From Protonemura montana (lineage: Eukaryota; Arthropoda; Insecta; Plecoptera; Nemouridae): a stretch of DNA of 64,000 bases. Positions 32,501 through 44,300 of the stretch are shown in pieces. The translations under genes and the position numbers were made by a program. Every line of letters starts with the position of its first letter. Within the stretch, counting starts at the first letter, position 1. The notes below the pieces were generated by a model. It was not told the origin of the DNA. It saw nothing but the letters and a program-made list of their open reading frames with translations, and did no database searches. Location: positions 2,914,001 through 2,978,000 of the forward strand of contig OX387606.1 in assembly GCA_947568835.1 (NCBI GenBank), given 5' to 3'.

Positions 32501-34629
32501 TGGGCTTACCAGTATGTCCTTGGTGGAAGGCAGTAGGCGGTCCAGACAGAGCAGGGTGGGCCGCGCGATCCGGGGGTGTGACTTGCGCACTGACTCAAGC
32601 ATCGAGTTCTCCTTGCTGCGGTCTGTCAGGGTAGGGATAATGTCTGCCATGCGAACCAATGCAGCACCCTGGGAAAACAATGCAACGCTTGCTTAGCGAC
32701 AAAGTTTAATTACTTTCTGGAATTGTCGTGTGGTTATTTAAAAATAGTTTTTTACTAACTGGAGGGGGGGGGGGGGGGGGGGGGGGGCTTGGTGTTTGGG
32801 GATTGATTATCTGAGAGGATGACCAATTTCCTGATATTAGTCAAATTACTTATCACTGATACACTTTGAGACAATAGAGATTCCGACCCAATTTTTTTTT
32901 GGATTTTTTTTTTATTCTGCTTAAAAATTCTTAGCAAAATGTCTCAAGTACAAATGAGTCAGTTTCTTTCCATGCATTCCACCCCCTTACTCTACTCCAG
33001 ACTTACCAATATATAAACTGAGTTATAATTTTCTATGTATTATTTTCCAATTTTGAACTGCTAATTTAAGTGGCTGATCTAGTATTTACTCTTATGACTG
33101 ATTGTTGGTAAAAGCCTGTGTATCAGCCATTGTTAAAGGTGGTTCTTATCATGAATGCTAAAGCAACTTTAGCTCAAGTATTTGTTACTTATGAAGCCAA
33201 ACGCAAAGCTGTGTACCTGCGGCGTGCCCCAGACCCAAACAGGTGGGCGGTTTGCACGAAATGCGCCGGCAATGTCTTCGAGTTGCCGATCAAGCACCTC
33301 CTGAGGGACCACCAGCCATTGGGGCAGTGACCTCGACAGTTGGTAGGACTGGTTGGCTGCTGACACCCGCCATCCCGCGCACCCGCTCGCGGCCAACTCC
33401 GACAGCCAGTCACTTGGCTCACGAAACAGCTGAGGCTCCACGGTCAGTGCGGGAATGGGTCCCGGATTGCTGTCCCTAGATGAGATACGTTGCTCATCGG
33501 TTTTGGCGTGGAGTTAGATGTTCAACTTTTGAGCAATTTGGTTGACCTTGATTTTAAGGATTTTTTTTCTAGTATAGGATGGACTATTTTATCTTTGGGC
33601 ACTGTTTATAATAATGGATCCATTGCCATAAAGGTAACACAAGATAAGCCTAATGCCAGCAGATAAGAGAGATGGCATTTGTTTGGCATAACCCAACTAC
33701 TGAACAAATAAGCCACTTATGAAGCCACAAGAAATGGTAATGGATTTAACAAACATTGGTTAAGAATTTGTCATGCGTTTCCTTTATTCCTAGGACTTTT
33801 AAAGTCTGTAAGTCCGAGGCAGGTAAAGGGACACAATCAAAGGGGAAACACACCTGTAGTCGTAAGTGAAGAGTAGCTGGTGATGTTTTGGGTATGAGTA
33901 ATGCAGTAGTGCATTAGCGAGGCTCTTGCCGTGGTCAACAGGAGAGAACTTAAAGCTGAACGACATTGCTCGCATGTTCTGCAAGCAAAGCAAACTCAAA
34001 TCAGCCCGTTGAAAGCCCGTTATTCTACTAACCAATTTCTCAATAACCAGATGCTTACCTTGCAAAGCACATGAAGCCCTTTGACACGACCCGATACCAC
34101 GCTAGCCGGGGGAAGGCGTCGCTTCTTATCGCCCATTATTTGGAATATTATGTCAATGTTGGAGAGGCATTCCTCGTCTGGACTCAAGAGGCCTCGGCTG
34201 TACCCGTCCTAAATTGACAGAAAAAGTTTTAAGTCTTTTCATTGCTCCTATTTTATCTCTTTTTCTAGTGGGAAAAACAAACAAGAAAGTGCTAACCTCA
34301 GCCTCTTCTGAATTGTGTGCAGAGAGAAACGCAAGCTTGAAATTGGTGACGCAAAGTGATCCTGATCGGCCCTGCCGCTGTTCACTAACAGGGGCAAACA
34401 TGAGCACGTTGCGAGCTTCAAATATCAGCATTTCTCCTTTAACCAGTCGCAATTTGGGCAGGCATTCTTCAATCTGTGAAAATATAGACACTTTAGAATC
34501 AAACTATAACCTGACTTTTTGATAACTCGCCCTCATCCCTTATTATGCCATCAACTGTCCGACCTCTGGTGTGTTTTCTGTGATGCCGACGTAGCTCGTA
34601 AATCTGTCTGACATTTTAGTTTCGTTCAT
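26543..34629 (-). CDS. MTMR10: Myotubularin-related pseudophosphatase, MTMR10/11/12 type (601 aa, 11 exons)
   Basis: Inactive myotubularins bind phosphoinositides or active MTM partners on endosomal membranes rather than cleaving lipid. Exons (complement): 34564-34629, 34297-34473, 34059-34208, 33854-33978, 33217-33475, 32510-32668, 30997-31180, 29114-29301, 28445-28600, 27405-27632, 26543-26656; phases agree, 602 codons. The N-terminal PH-GRAM part is LRLVKGEMLIFEARNVL and VTNFKLAFLS. The myotubularin core includes GWRVSAANQSYQLS, GAALVRMADI, a KSHP motif, SVVLQ-EGEGRDLS, VQKEWVALGHPF and FSERMLVALWDS. Where active enzymes have HCSDGWDR there is only a SVVLQ-type segment, as in MTMR10/12, so no catalytic Cys or Arg. 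The protein is shorter than human MTMR10 (~777 aa), mainly at the C-terminus. The first donor (GTCGGA) and the second-to-last donor (GTCAGA) are weak. The start could also be the inner Met at 34614. Confidence 0.9.
26697..26852. repeat. tRNA-like foldback element, copy 6 (internally deleted)
   Basis: The left arm (TATTCGGAACACTACTACCC, TCTCAAAAATTGATGCCCA) and right arm (GGGCATACATTTTTGAAAGG, AATAATAAAATACTTTGCG, TTTGCAATTTAAATC) flank only a B-box remnant. It lies in the last MTMR10 intron, about 40 bp from exon 26543-26656. Confidence 0.7.
29372..30290 (+). repeat. 5S-rRNA-derived SINE head expanded into a ten-unit ~91-bp tandem array
   Basis: It starts ACGGTTTGGCGTGTTGAAAA, then GATCACCGAAGTTAAGCAAC, the 3' half of 5S rRNA. 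The unit (CTGCGCTGGGTCAGG, ATGGGTGACC, CATGACCAGTTCTGTT, GGTTGGAGGGATGAAAGTTA) then occurs ten times with few changes, averaging 91 bp from about 29423 to 30244. Units are close to identical, so expansion looks recent. It lies in an MTMR10 intron. Confidence 0.9.
30599..30912 (+). repeat. tRNA-like foldback element, copy 7
   Basis: The left terminus (GAAATCTTATTTAAATTGC, AAACGCTTGCAAGG) is followed by the internal block (GTCACTAGAATCAGAGTGAC), then a plus-strand tRNA-like unit with A-box (TAGCTCAATGGGTTA) and B-box (GGTTCGAGTTC), and the right arm TTTTTGAGAGGTTTATAGTG. It lies in the MTMR10 intron upstream of the 5S array. Confidence 0.8.
31212..31627 (+). repeat. 5S-rRNA-derived SINE, near full-length copy
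   Basis: This copy has the head GGTTTGGCGTGTTGG, the 5S 3' half (AGATCACCGAAGTTAAGCGA, GGATGGGTGACC) and the whole body (GCAACTTCACTCGCC, GACAGCATGGATTTGTGG, GGTGCTCTTCGACAGGAGTA, CATTAGACCAGTGCCGCATG), ending CATCGTTAAACACAAAC. It begins 32 bp beyond MTMR10 exon 30997-31180, in its upstream intron. A 5S-promoter head with a conserved body matches the SINE3 class. Confidence 0.85.
31795..32000. repeat. Foldback repeat family B, copy 2 (partial)
   Basis: It shares TTTAATGCTAAGT, TTCGTAACTTATACCTATTA and GAGCTAAAGTAA with the copy at 15098. It also shares a block running from ATTGTTATAATTTTGTGTGG to AAAATTGTCAGGACTGCTCTT with the copy at 49240. It lies in an MTMR10 intron. Confidence 0.6.
32764..32787 (+). 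repeat. 24-base uninterrupted G run
   Basis: A pure G homopolymer in the MTMR10 intron, about 95 bp upstream of the acceptor of exon 32510-32668 on the transcribed strand, where it reads as poly-C. Long mononucleotide runs are also prone to assembly length error. Confidence 0.9.
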
Positions 34630-34895
34630 CTTTGTCACCAACACTTTAAACATAACTGATAGTTAAGGTTTAGAAAAATCTTTCCTATTCATTTCAACTT
34701 CTGAAGCGCTGCCATTTTGACTGGTCTGTCAATTTTAGATATTACCGCCGCCCACTTGCACACACGCAGGCTGTACTACATCTGAGTTCAAGGACACAGC
34801 CTACCTATTCGATTATTAATTGACAGTTAGAATTTCGTCTTTGGTCTACCTCTCCTGAGGGTGCAGATGGATGTTTTGCTCAATGGGTTGAGGTG
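34630..34895. promoter_or_regulatory. Shared divergent promoter/leader of MTMR10 and the 152-aa gene
   Basis: MTMR10 (start 34629, minus) and the plus-strand gene (start 34896) lie head-to-head within 266 bp. The plus leader contains no ATG before 34867, where a 9-codon uORF begins. A splice-acceptor-like TTAATTGACAG at ~34825 leaves room for a further upstream exon. Confidence 0.5.
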
Positions 34896-34896
34896 A
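34867..34896 (+). promoter_or_regulatory. uORF overlapping the start codon of the 152-aa gene
   Basis: A nine-codon frame (MDVLLNGLR) starts at 34867, and its TGA (34894-34896) shares its A with the ATG at 34896 (TGATG). If this leader is transcribed unspliced, the main frame would be read mostly by leaky scanning or reinitiation. Confidence 0.4.
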
Positions 34897-35868
34897 TGGA
34901 CTCTTGTGACTGCTTAGGCTGCCGCCGAGAAGGTGACACAAGCAGAGATCGAATGCTCCCGGATAGAGCTCTACGCCGCTGGCAAAACAGCCACCACCAA
35001 TGGGCCGACAGCGACAATGCACTCAACGCTTTAAAAGAGCGCATCAGAGGATGTCGAGGCGACTTGGAGAATCATGCTGTGCAAGTAGCAATTGGTTGGC
35101 ATGGACTTCAAGCCGAACAAGCTCATCGAGTTGTTTCAAGAGATAGGATTCAACGGGTTGAGCCACCTCTTGATAATATGGAGGTCTTGCCGCCACTGAG
35201 GTAAGTTCGTTGCCACTGGAAGGATTCTTCAAGAGCATTATCATGCGGAATATATGCTGCATGTTGTTCTTGTAAGCCTGAAAGCAAAGATTTATTGACA
35301 ACAGTATTTGCCAGTTCAAAGAATCAATACATTTAATGACTGATATTGTGTTCAAATTAATTACAACAGAATTGATACTTTACTTGTTCCATAGTTTTAT
35401 CTTTTTCAGGTCTCCAGTTTTATTCTTCTTAGTTGAATACTTAAAATCTATGTGCCTTTGCAGCAATGGCCAAAAACCAGAAAATACCATCTGCATTTTG
35501 TAATTCAAAGACGTTTGAAATTAATGTTCCTATGCCTTATCAAGATTTGAAAAAAATCCTAAGTTGAAACAATACATCCAAACATTTTTAGGTACAACAT
35601 ATACCTACTTTTGAAGTCAATTTATGCCCCAGTCCTTAGGAGGAACAAAACACTCAAGTGCCCCAAAAAGCTGTGTGTAGTTTTTTGCCGGGATACTAAC
35701 CATGCGACTTGCAGGGTGGCGCGAGACGAGAACCTGGGGGCAGAGTCGTCAGCGGCACGATCACAAGGAGAGGCAACGCCTGACCACGAGGATTTCCTGG
35801 ACCGAGCGGTGGCGGCGGCTATCCGACGCAAGGGACTCAGCGTCCTCGAGTGCACTGACTTCGGCTAG
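34896..35868 (+). CDS. Unrecognised small, probably helical protein (152 aa, 2 exons)
   Basis: Exons 34896-35200 and 35715-35868, joined by strong sites (CTGAG|GTAAGT and ACTTGCAG|GGTGGC) with matching phase; 153 codons including stop. I do not recognise the family. Residues ~30-85 are rich in Arg, Glu, Gln, Leu and Ala (ALNALKERIRGCRGDLENHA, GLQAEQAHRVVSRDR) and look like a helical or coiled-coil segment. PPLDNMEVLPPLR follows, then an acidic linker and a C-terminal helix (DFLDRAVAAAIRRKGLSVLE) ending ECTDFG. The frame stays open upstream of the ATG to about 34822 and reads LEFRLWSTSPEGADGCFAQW, so an extra upstream exon could supply the true start. The second exon has clear coding character; the first is less certain, because two other frames are also partly open. 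A poly(A) signal lies at 36237. Confidence 0.6.
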
Positions 35869-36236
35869 CACCAACTAGTCCTACTACTCAGAAAGTGAAA
35901 GAAATATAACGGAATCTTGATGAAGTATTTCATGGATGTGTGCAAAGACATGCAGACGACGCTTGAATCCCAAGCCTTGTGTTCCAGAAGACATTGCCAA
36001 TAGGAAATTATCCTACTTTAGTAACTATTACCTGCATAACATGAAATGCGATTCCAACCTGTTTAGTGTTATTTTTACTTATGCAACTATTATTACTTAC
36101 TACTTCAATTATTATGACTATTATTATTATTATTAATCATGCGATTGCGATTCCAGTAACTGTCGGTGAGGTAATTGTTTCTCGTGCCCAAGTCTAGCTC
36201 TAAGTTTGAAGTTGATGTAAATTTTTAGGTTCTTGT

Positions 36237-36242
36237 AATAAA
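36237..36242 (+). terminator. Poly(A) signal of the 152-aa gene
   Basis: AATAAA, about 370 bp after the stop at 35868, is the first canonical signal seen in this 3' region on the plus strand. Confidence 0.45.
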
Positions 36243-37084
36243 ATAAGACACCTGGCACATCGCTAACTGAATACTCTTTGACCATCAATTAAAAGCCTAT
36301 CCAGTCCACAAATCAAGGGGCGGCTCTTACATAAAAAAACTTACCGAGGTCTGACCATAAAAATTTCAAAATAATGGGGTGGGGGTGAAGAGAGACTTGG
36401 CGACAAAAATAACGTTTTCCAAAGAAATGTTTACCAGAACACATACATTTTTAAAAAATTATTTTCGAGGTCAGTTTGGTTGAAAATATTTCACTTGATT
36501 AATTGTTAAAATTACATGGCATTTGTTTCTTGGTACTTTTATGTCTTGTTGGACTTCTGACCTCGAAATACCCCACTTTAAATTGTGTCCCTCGTCAGCT
36601 AAATATAACAGCAATAAGACCACACAGGGTCGATAGCATTTCACAAAACTCACAGAGTAGTTTTCTCTTCAAAAATAATTTGGTCAGACGTAAACATCTA
36701 GATAACGAAAAATAAAAGATTTGAAAAAATAGCGAATACCTTGATTCTTGAAATCTACGATACCTGAAATTTAGCATCGCAATCCCAGACTGCCATATTT
36801 ATTTACAGATTGATGAAAGTCAAACCGCCGCCCAACGAAACCTTCCTATCGTAACAAATAATTATAGCATCAGAATAGATGCAAAATGATACCTTCTGAG
36901 AGAAAATGCATGTCCTGCCACCTCAACAAGCTTGGAAAGAATGAGCATCACCAGCCGAAATGCACTTTTATATCCTTTGCGGATACCAGACCCGGTGAAC
37001 TCTCCTTCGGACGCACCTTTCCATCAATATCTGAACTTGCTAACGATGGTACGGTGGACGTAGCAACATGCATCAACCTGCTTG

Positions 37085-37372
37085 TGTATACTTCACTAAT
37101 AATAAAATAATAATTTTACTTTATAATAATAAAATAATTATTTTATTTTATTTTTTTATTTATTTATTATTTATTATTTATTATCATTATTTTGTTAACA
37201 TAGTAATATCATATATGTCTATTATTATTATTACTATTATTATTATGTATCTTATTAGTCAATATGCTCTATATGCTATCCTGACGATCCCTAACGGGAT
37301 TCGTGGCTTGTAAATGTTTTTTCTTTTTATTCTAAGCCAATAAAGGACATCAATCAATCAATCAATCAAACT
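37085..37372 (+). repeat. 3' end of a retroposon with ATCA-type tail (plus orientation)
   Basis: An ATT-rich stretch, then CCTGACGATCCCTAACGGG, GGCTTGTAAATG, TAAGCCAATAAAGGACATC and a run of AATC repeats. It is the plus-strand counterpart of 6951-7320. Confidence 0.55.
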
Positions 37373-38353
37373 GAGTGCATCACAGGCAAGAGCAAAAATA
37401 CCTCTTCGATGCAGGTTTTTGCAGGGGCTGAGATTCATTTGCAAAACAAAAACTGATTTTGTATTAAAATGCATAAATAAAGTTAAAAAAATATAGCGTT
37501 TTTCTCCTCAAGAACAGAGGCTTAGAAGAAATTTGTAGAAGCACATTGACGAAGTGCAGTTGTAGGAGTTCGTGGAGTCATGCTACAATTAACTAGGAAA
37601 GTTAAATAAAAACAACGAAGCATAACTGACAAAATATTTTATTAAGCTGTTGACCTTTGCAATACAAAAGAGCGGAGAATATCTTGTGGGTCAGCCAGTA
37701 GCTCTGCTTGAGAGGTAAGGCTGGACTCAGAATGGGATGGTTCTGAGTAAGTATTCCAGGATAAAGCTGGGATCAGGAGGAGCAATGGGTCAGGGCACCA
37801 GCAGTGGCCAGCTCTCACATTCTCTGGGTCCATTTCCATAGAGAAGAAAATAGAAAAGATGGAGGCATCGAAGGAAAATCTCATTGAGCGGACGTTGGCA
37901 CCTATGCAATCGAGTACGTCTGTGGAAACAACAAGAAAAGTGCTTTTCAGTCAGCATGATAGCAGAAACTGGCAACTGACAGAATAGAGCTAAAGGTTAG
38001 GCTAGGTAGTCGAAAGATCCCGAACAACTTTTTTTTTGCTGCAGCAAAAGCCAAAGCCAGGAAGTAATGTATCAATTTTTTTAAACACCAAACAAAAACT
38101 ACAGGTGCAACTGTGATTGTTCAGCAATACTGATTATCACTATTGCAGTTACAGCTGTGGCATTTGATTGGGCAATGCAACAAGGCATGTACATTTTAAT
38201 AAAATTTACCTCAGGAACCATTTGAAAACCAAACCTTTAACCTGTTCTTAAACAATTATCGAACTTTGTTTCTTACTAGAAAAACTGAGACTAGCCTGAG
38301 CTTGCGTACCCGTGAATTCGTCGTGTGGTGGTGGTTATGGTATGTCGTGGTGC

Positions 38354-41300
38354 CTAGCTACTCTTGTGCGGCAGCTTCATGATGACCGTCTTAACCTCGG
38401 TGTAGTTGTGTAGTCCGTACTCTCCGAGCTCGCGTCCGTTGCCAGACATCTTGAACCCGCCGAACGGGGCTTGTGTGCCCAGCACGTTGTAGCAGTTGAT
38501 CCTGCGGTCAAGGAAAGACTAATTTAGTTACCAACACCCGGCAATCGTACACCGTTTTGCACGATATAAAGTTGGGTAAGATTGCAAATGATTTCCATCC
38601 AGGATCAACCTGTTTTGTTGTACAACTAAAAAAGCTCAGTTTCAAAGATTTCGTGGAAGAGTTCGAATAAAAGAAAAAATATAATTAAAAGATAACTCCA
38701 AAAATGGAGGATGTTTCTGGGCGAAGTCACCGCCATTAGAGTGTTAATCTATTTAATTTTGTTATTTCTCCCATTTGAGACTAGTTTACCCTTTATTAAT
38801 TCATTGATGCTAAACTTAACAATTAATAAACATGTATCAATATATTTAGTCGTAATTAATTAATTTTATAGGTTTGTTAAAAAGGTCGACAGCAAGCGGC
38901 ATCCAATGGCACCCACTGTTACCAAAAGTTGCAGGCTTGTTTGCTCAGCAGAAAGTTTAACATTAACATTGAATATACTTATAAACTCAATTGTAGCAAC
39001 GAGCAAGAACACATGTGTAACTTAATAACCTCTACCTACAGTAGAGTTGAGTACTGTGACATGGAAAGGTTTATTAATGGTAGTGGAGCGCTTCTAACCA
39101 GACAGTGCCGGCTCGCAGCCCCTGCGACAGAGTCATGGCATCGTCGATGTCCCGCGTGAACACCGCAGCCGCGAGGCCGTAGTCGGTGCCGTTAGCACGA
39201 TCGAGCAGCTGCTTGCGACTGTCAAACCGTAGGATCTGCTGGACGGGGCCGAAGATCTCGTCTCGTGCGATGCTCATCGAATCGGTCACGTCGGCAAACA
39301 CGGTCGGCTGAATGAAGAAGCCCGCGTCGCCGTGTTTTCCACCGCCTGCCACCAGTCGCGCGCCTTGCTTGCGGCCGCCATCGATCATCTCGAGGATCTT
39401 GTCTCGCTGCTCAGCATCCACCTAAAATCATACGGTGTTGCAGAAAGAAACACATAACACTAGCATTTTATCCTAACTAGCTAACTTATTATTAGTAAAC
39501 AGTTTCTACTAGTAATACTATTTTTTAATGATAAATTAGGAGGTTGGGAACTGAACAATAATTGGACTCTCTGGTAGTAGCTATGTGTTCTTGAACTGAA
39601 ATAAATAGCACTTGGACACTTACCATTATTTGGACTAGAAAATTAAATGGATGGGAGGCTCTTTGGTAGCTTTAATGGCAGGTCGCCTGTTTCCAGTTAG
39701 TTAAATCACCTTAACTCCGTACAGGTTAGTGTCACAAGAAGATTGTATCGGTGGAAATACTGTATCTGTATAACGGAAAACTTGAACCAGGAGCTCAATG
39801 AATGTCACCGCTTCAGTGAGTTAAGCGTATGTAAGGTGTAAGCTAGTAAAAGTTAGGCATTGCTGACTGCGGCACATTAACAAGGCACTGCACCTGTGGG
39901 CCAGACTCGTTGTTGGGGTCAAACGGGTCGCCGACGGTTCGCTTCTTGGCGCGAAGCGCGCTCTTCTCCACGAACTCATCGTAGATCTCGGCCTCGACGA
40001 ATGTGCGCGAACCAGCACAGCAGCACTGGCCCTGAGGGACGACAAACGTTCAATCTTCGACTACAGCCTCCGAAACTTCCTTATCTTAAACCCCATCTAC
40101 TCCTGAGATGGATACCTATCCTCCACGACCAATCCCACATAGAACCACATGTACTGGCACCACTTTCAGTGCACAAACAATTTTAATTATTATATCTATA
40201 TCTTACTTTATTTACCTCTATATTTATATAATTATTCTCTCATTTCCTAACTGTAATCATCAAAAATATGAATATACATCTTGTGAAAATATTACTGTTT
40301 ATCCAGGCTAGTCAACTGACATAACCTATACAATAACTAGAGCCACGATTATATGGTGATGCGCGAAATCGCGAATTGTTCTTATCTCTTGTTATTCTTA
40401 CAAATGAGTGCCATTCATTGAATTCCCAACTCAAATATGCAAGAAGCTCATCGCGACAAAACGCGAAATTCACGAAAAATCATCCATAACAACAAAATCA
40501 ACTATTTTCGAAATGAGCCTTTTCCCATCCAATTATCTTAAATTTCAGTAATCGGTTTTTTTTTCATTTTTATCAAACCATATTTCACGGAAAATAAATA
40601 AACAAATAAAATAACCGGTTTGTTTTTATGCTAAATTAAGAGATAATGAAGCTATTTCACTGAAATATGTGTATTTTGCGAAATAGCCACTTATTTCCAT
40701 GCAAAATATTTAAAATGTTTATTTTATCTCTCTAAACACACATTTCCATGAATTTGTCATATTCAGGTCTGTTTCTCATCAAATGCTGTCAACATTCCTA
40801 AGCTTAGGGGGTAGAAGTAGTGGGGCAAAATGTTTGCAGTAGGAAACCATTGCCATTAGTTGGCTGAATCTTCCCCTCCTTGCCATGTGAGCACCAGCAC
40901 CACATGCATTCAGTCTATATAGAGATTAGCTGGGATTTCAAATTTCAATAGGGTGTAATAAATCTTTAGACTTTTGAGGATCAAACAAAGCAACTCTTTG
41001 TGAGTGATGGATATATTTTGATGTGTGGAATCTGGAACACCAGACTTGTCTGGGAGAAAAAAGACAATCTTGCAAAGTATGTTGTTAGTACCAGGCAGTG
41101 GGTCTCATTCAAATTCTAATGGATATAAAAATCTCAAACTTCTCATTTGCAGTTCTGACTTAGCAAACTATTTGGGCCCCAGTGAACAGTGTTGATGCAG
41201 AGAGGTTTTTTAGGGAAGCTACCATTGAAACTTGTTCAATGTTCAGTTTAACAAGTGGTAGGTGTCGCTCTTACTGCCATACAATGTATTTCATGGTGGC

Positions 41301-44300
41301 ATTTATGTAAAATATTGATTTGTATTATTAATTTTGTTCCAAGTCCCTAACAAATACCGATGTTGAGGACCTACACTAAATATTTGCTTTATTGTAATTA
41401 TTATTGATCACTTCTTTATTAAAGATCCCAGTGCTTACCCTAAATCTTCATTCCTTTCGAATGTAGATCGCAAAACCCCTTTTTTCTATTTAGCTATAAA
41501 CGCTAAAATTCAAATAATTAGCACTAAAATTTCGATAAAACTAATGCTAAAAACACGTTTTTTCTTTTTTTCGTCACCTATGTCTGAAATCTGTTATAGA
41601 CATGAAATTCTGTACTTATTCCATAACACCGCCATAACACCGAAATCCAAAAAGCTTACCACGAAATTATCGAAATCATAACACCGTAAAATCTTGGCTC
41701 TAACAATAACTATGTGATCGTCCTGAGTTTGAAATTAATAAATACAAAAAAATACAAATACAACACCTGGGACGTGGCGTTGGACAGAGCACTTGGGTTA
41801 CTTGTCCATATATTGTCAAAATTCAGATGCCTCTATGGTAAATTGTATTCTTCTAGCAAATGTAGAAAATAGCAGTAGGCACCATGTTAAAGAAGAGTCC
41901 GAAGTGGGCCTGTTCAACGGCATGGTCAACGTCTGCGTCTTTGAGCACGATGTTGGGTGACTTTCCGCCGAGCTCGAGCGTGACCCGCTTCAAGTTGCTA
42001 GCGCCTGCGCCTTGCTGCACCAATCGGCCAACCTGGAATCAAAAGTCATCAGCATCATGAATATAATAACCAGACTGGGCTTTCAAATCTTTCTAGCTGT
42101 TATCACCCTGTGTTTATCATAACATTAATCGTGAATGAATTAAAAATATAGAGTAAATACTCAAGTGTATCCTTGTGTTTGGCTGTATTATCCAATAACA
42201 GTAATTTAGCTGCCAAAGCAATTATTTTGTAATTATTTTATTTTTTCATCCATTTATCAAGACAGGTAGAAAACATCATGTCTGAGGCTTAAGACTTTAT
42301 AAAATTATCTACCGCTTCTTTTTCATATTCCTTAACAAAAACCAACTTCTTCCATACTTCTTCGTTCAACCAACTTGCCAGTTTCATTTTTTTCTTATGC
42401 TTAGTGCAAGTATTCCACAACATTTCCATGCCAGCATGTCCATGCCAACAGAAAAAGGGGTGGGAGTTACCAACCTCTGTACTGCCGGTGAACGCAACCT
42501 TGTCGACAAGTGGGTGATGCACGAGTGCCGCACCGGCATCGCCAAAGCCGGGCACAACGTTCAGCACTCCGGCCGGCAGCCCAGCCTCCACCGCCAGCCG
42601 GGCAACGAACAAAGCCGTCAGCGGCGTCTGCTCAGCCGGCTTCAGCACCACCGTGTTTCCTGTCGGAAGCAAACACACGCAATCGACAATGTTTCTAGCA
42701 TCGGAAACCTGGGCAGGGGGTCATTTGGACAAAGTCCCCTCAGTGTTCATATCACTGCAATAAGATCTATCTTGTTTGTTTGTTAGGACAACAGAATCAT
42801 CAAGCAGAGATTTAAATTATTAGGATGAAATCTTATTTAAATTGCAAACGCTTGCAATGCGCGGGGTATTTTATTGTTAACAACACTATAACCGTCTCAA
42901 CAATTGATGCCCCAAACGCGGACAAGGGTGGACAGGGTGGAGATCGGGGTTCGAGTCCACGTTTGGGCATCAATTTTTGAGACGGTTATAGTGTTGTTAA
43001 TAATAAAAAAAAAGAGATTTACATTATTGTTTTTTTTTGGAAGTTTTTCGTTTGCGTACATTCCAACTGTTCATGTTTCTACGAGGATTTAAAAGTGTTG
43101 CACTGACAGGAAAAGGTTGTTTTGGGATCAAATGTCAGGATACTCGTTTGATTGGTGATCTGGTTTCGGTCATAGTAGAGCAAGGATTGTTTGTGAAAAG
43201 CAATTCATTGTGGGTTCAACACTGGGCATAAGATAAGCAAAACTCTATCTTTAATTTTTTTTTTTTGTTTTCTTACCTATCTACATTTAAATATAAGATT
43301 GCATTTTCAACAAAGCTCTTCAAATGGATGCATTTTTAATTGTTTTTAAGGCTTGCCGAGTTATCAGTCATGATGATTTCAGGTCAATTTAGCAGCCGGA
43401 AGCTTTAATCTCACAACCCTCAAGTGAAACTTCTTTAATCTCTCGGTACTCGAAACACTCACAGATAAGACCTATTAGAATATCATAGTTACAACAAGAA
43501 TTGCAGAGCTTGAGAACCTGCTTAGCTACTATACTATCATCTGTCTACAAAAGCAATCTCACCTTGAACTGGGTATCAACCAAAAGCTTCAACAAATATT
43601 ATTCTCCATATTACAATTTTCAAGGACATGATTATTTTAGTGGCCTTGTGTTTATACAAGTAATCCTACTAAGCCCTTTACTCTCCCCATTGCTCATTGC
43701 ACTCACCCGTGGCCAGTGCAGGCCCAATCTTCCAAGCCAACATCAGCAGTGGGAAGTTCCACGGGATGATTTGTCCGCAAACCCCCACTGGCTCGTGTCT
43801 TGTGAACGCAAAGTAAGGCCCATCCAGTGGGATCTGCAACCTCATAACACTTTAGATACTTAAGCTGGGAAGACAATTTTGGGAACGTTAGTGCCTCGGA
43901 CTCTGACTCTCGCAAAAAATTCTCACCGTCTGACCGTGGTTCTTGTCAGCCCAGCCAGCATAGTAGCGTAGCACCTTCACGGCAGCTGGTACATCAAAGC
44001 CGATTGAAGTGGCGTATGGTTTGCCGTTGTCCAAAGTCTCCAGGCTCTGTTCATTGAAACAACAATCATGTCTGTAACTGAAACTGTAGCAGATACAACC
44101 GTGTTGACTCTTGTGTTCTGCTTACCGCAAGATACTGTTGGTTCTGCTCGATGAGGGCAGCTAGTTTCAAAAGGATTAGGCCCCGGTCCGATGCATCCAT
44201 TGACCTCCAGGGAGAGCCAAGCTTGAATGCATCTCCGGCTGCCTTCACAGCCAAGTCAATATCGGCCTGTGCAAGAAAACAACAGTAAATTCATATTTTA

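Larger units (their letters stand above)
35869..38353. other. Convergent intergenic region: 3' UTRs of the 152-aa gene and ALDH2
   Basis: It contains the 3' UTR of the upstream plus-strand gene, a retroposon 3' end at 37085-37372 and probably a ~0.7 kb ALDH2 3' UTR. A minus-strand AATAAA near 37640 is a candidate ALDH2 poly(A) signal. No further gene seen. Confidence 0.5.
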
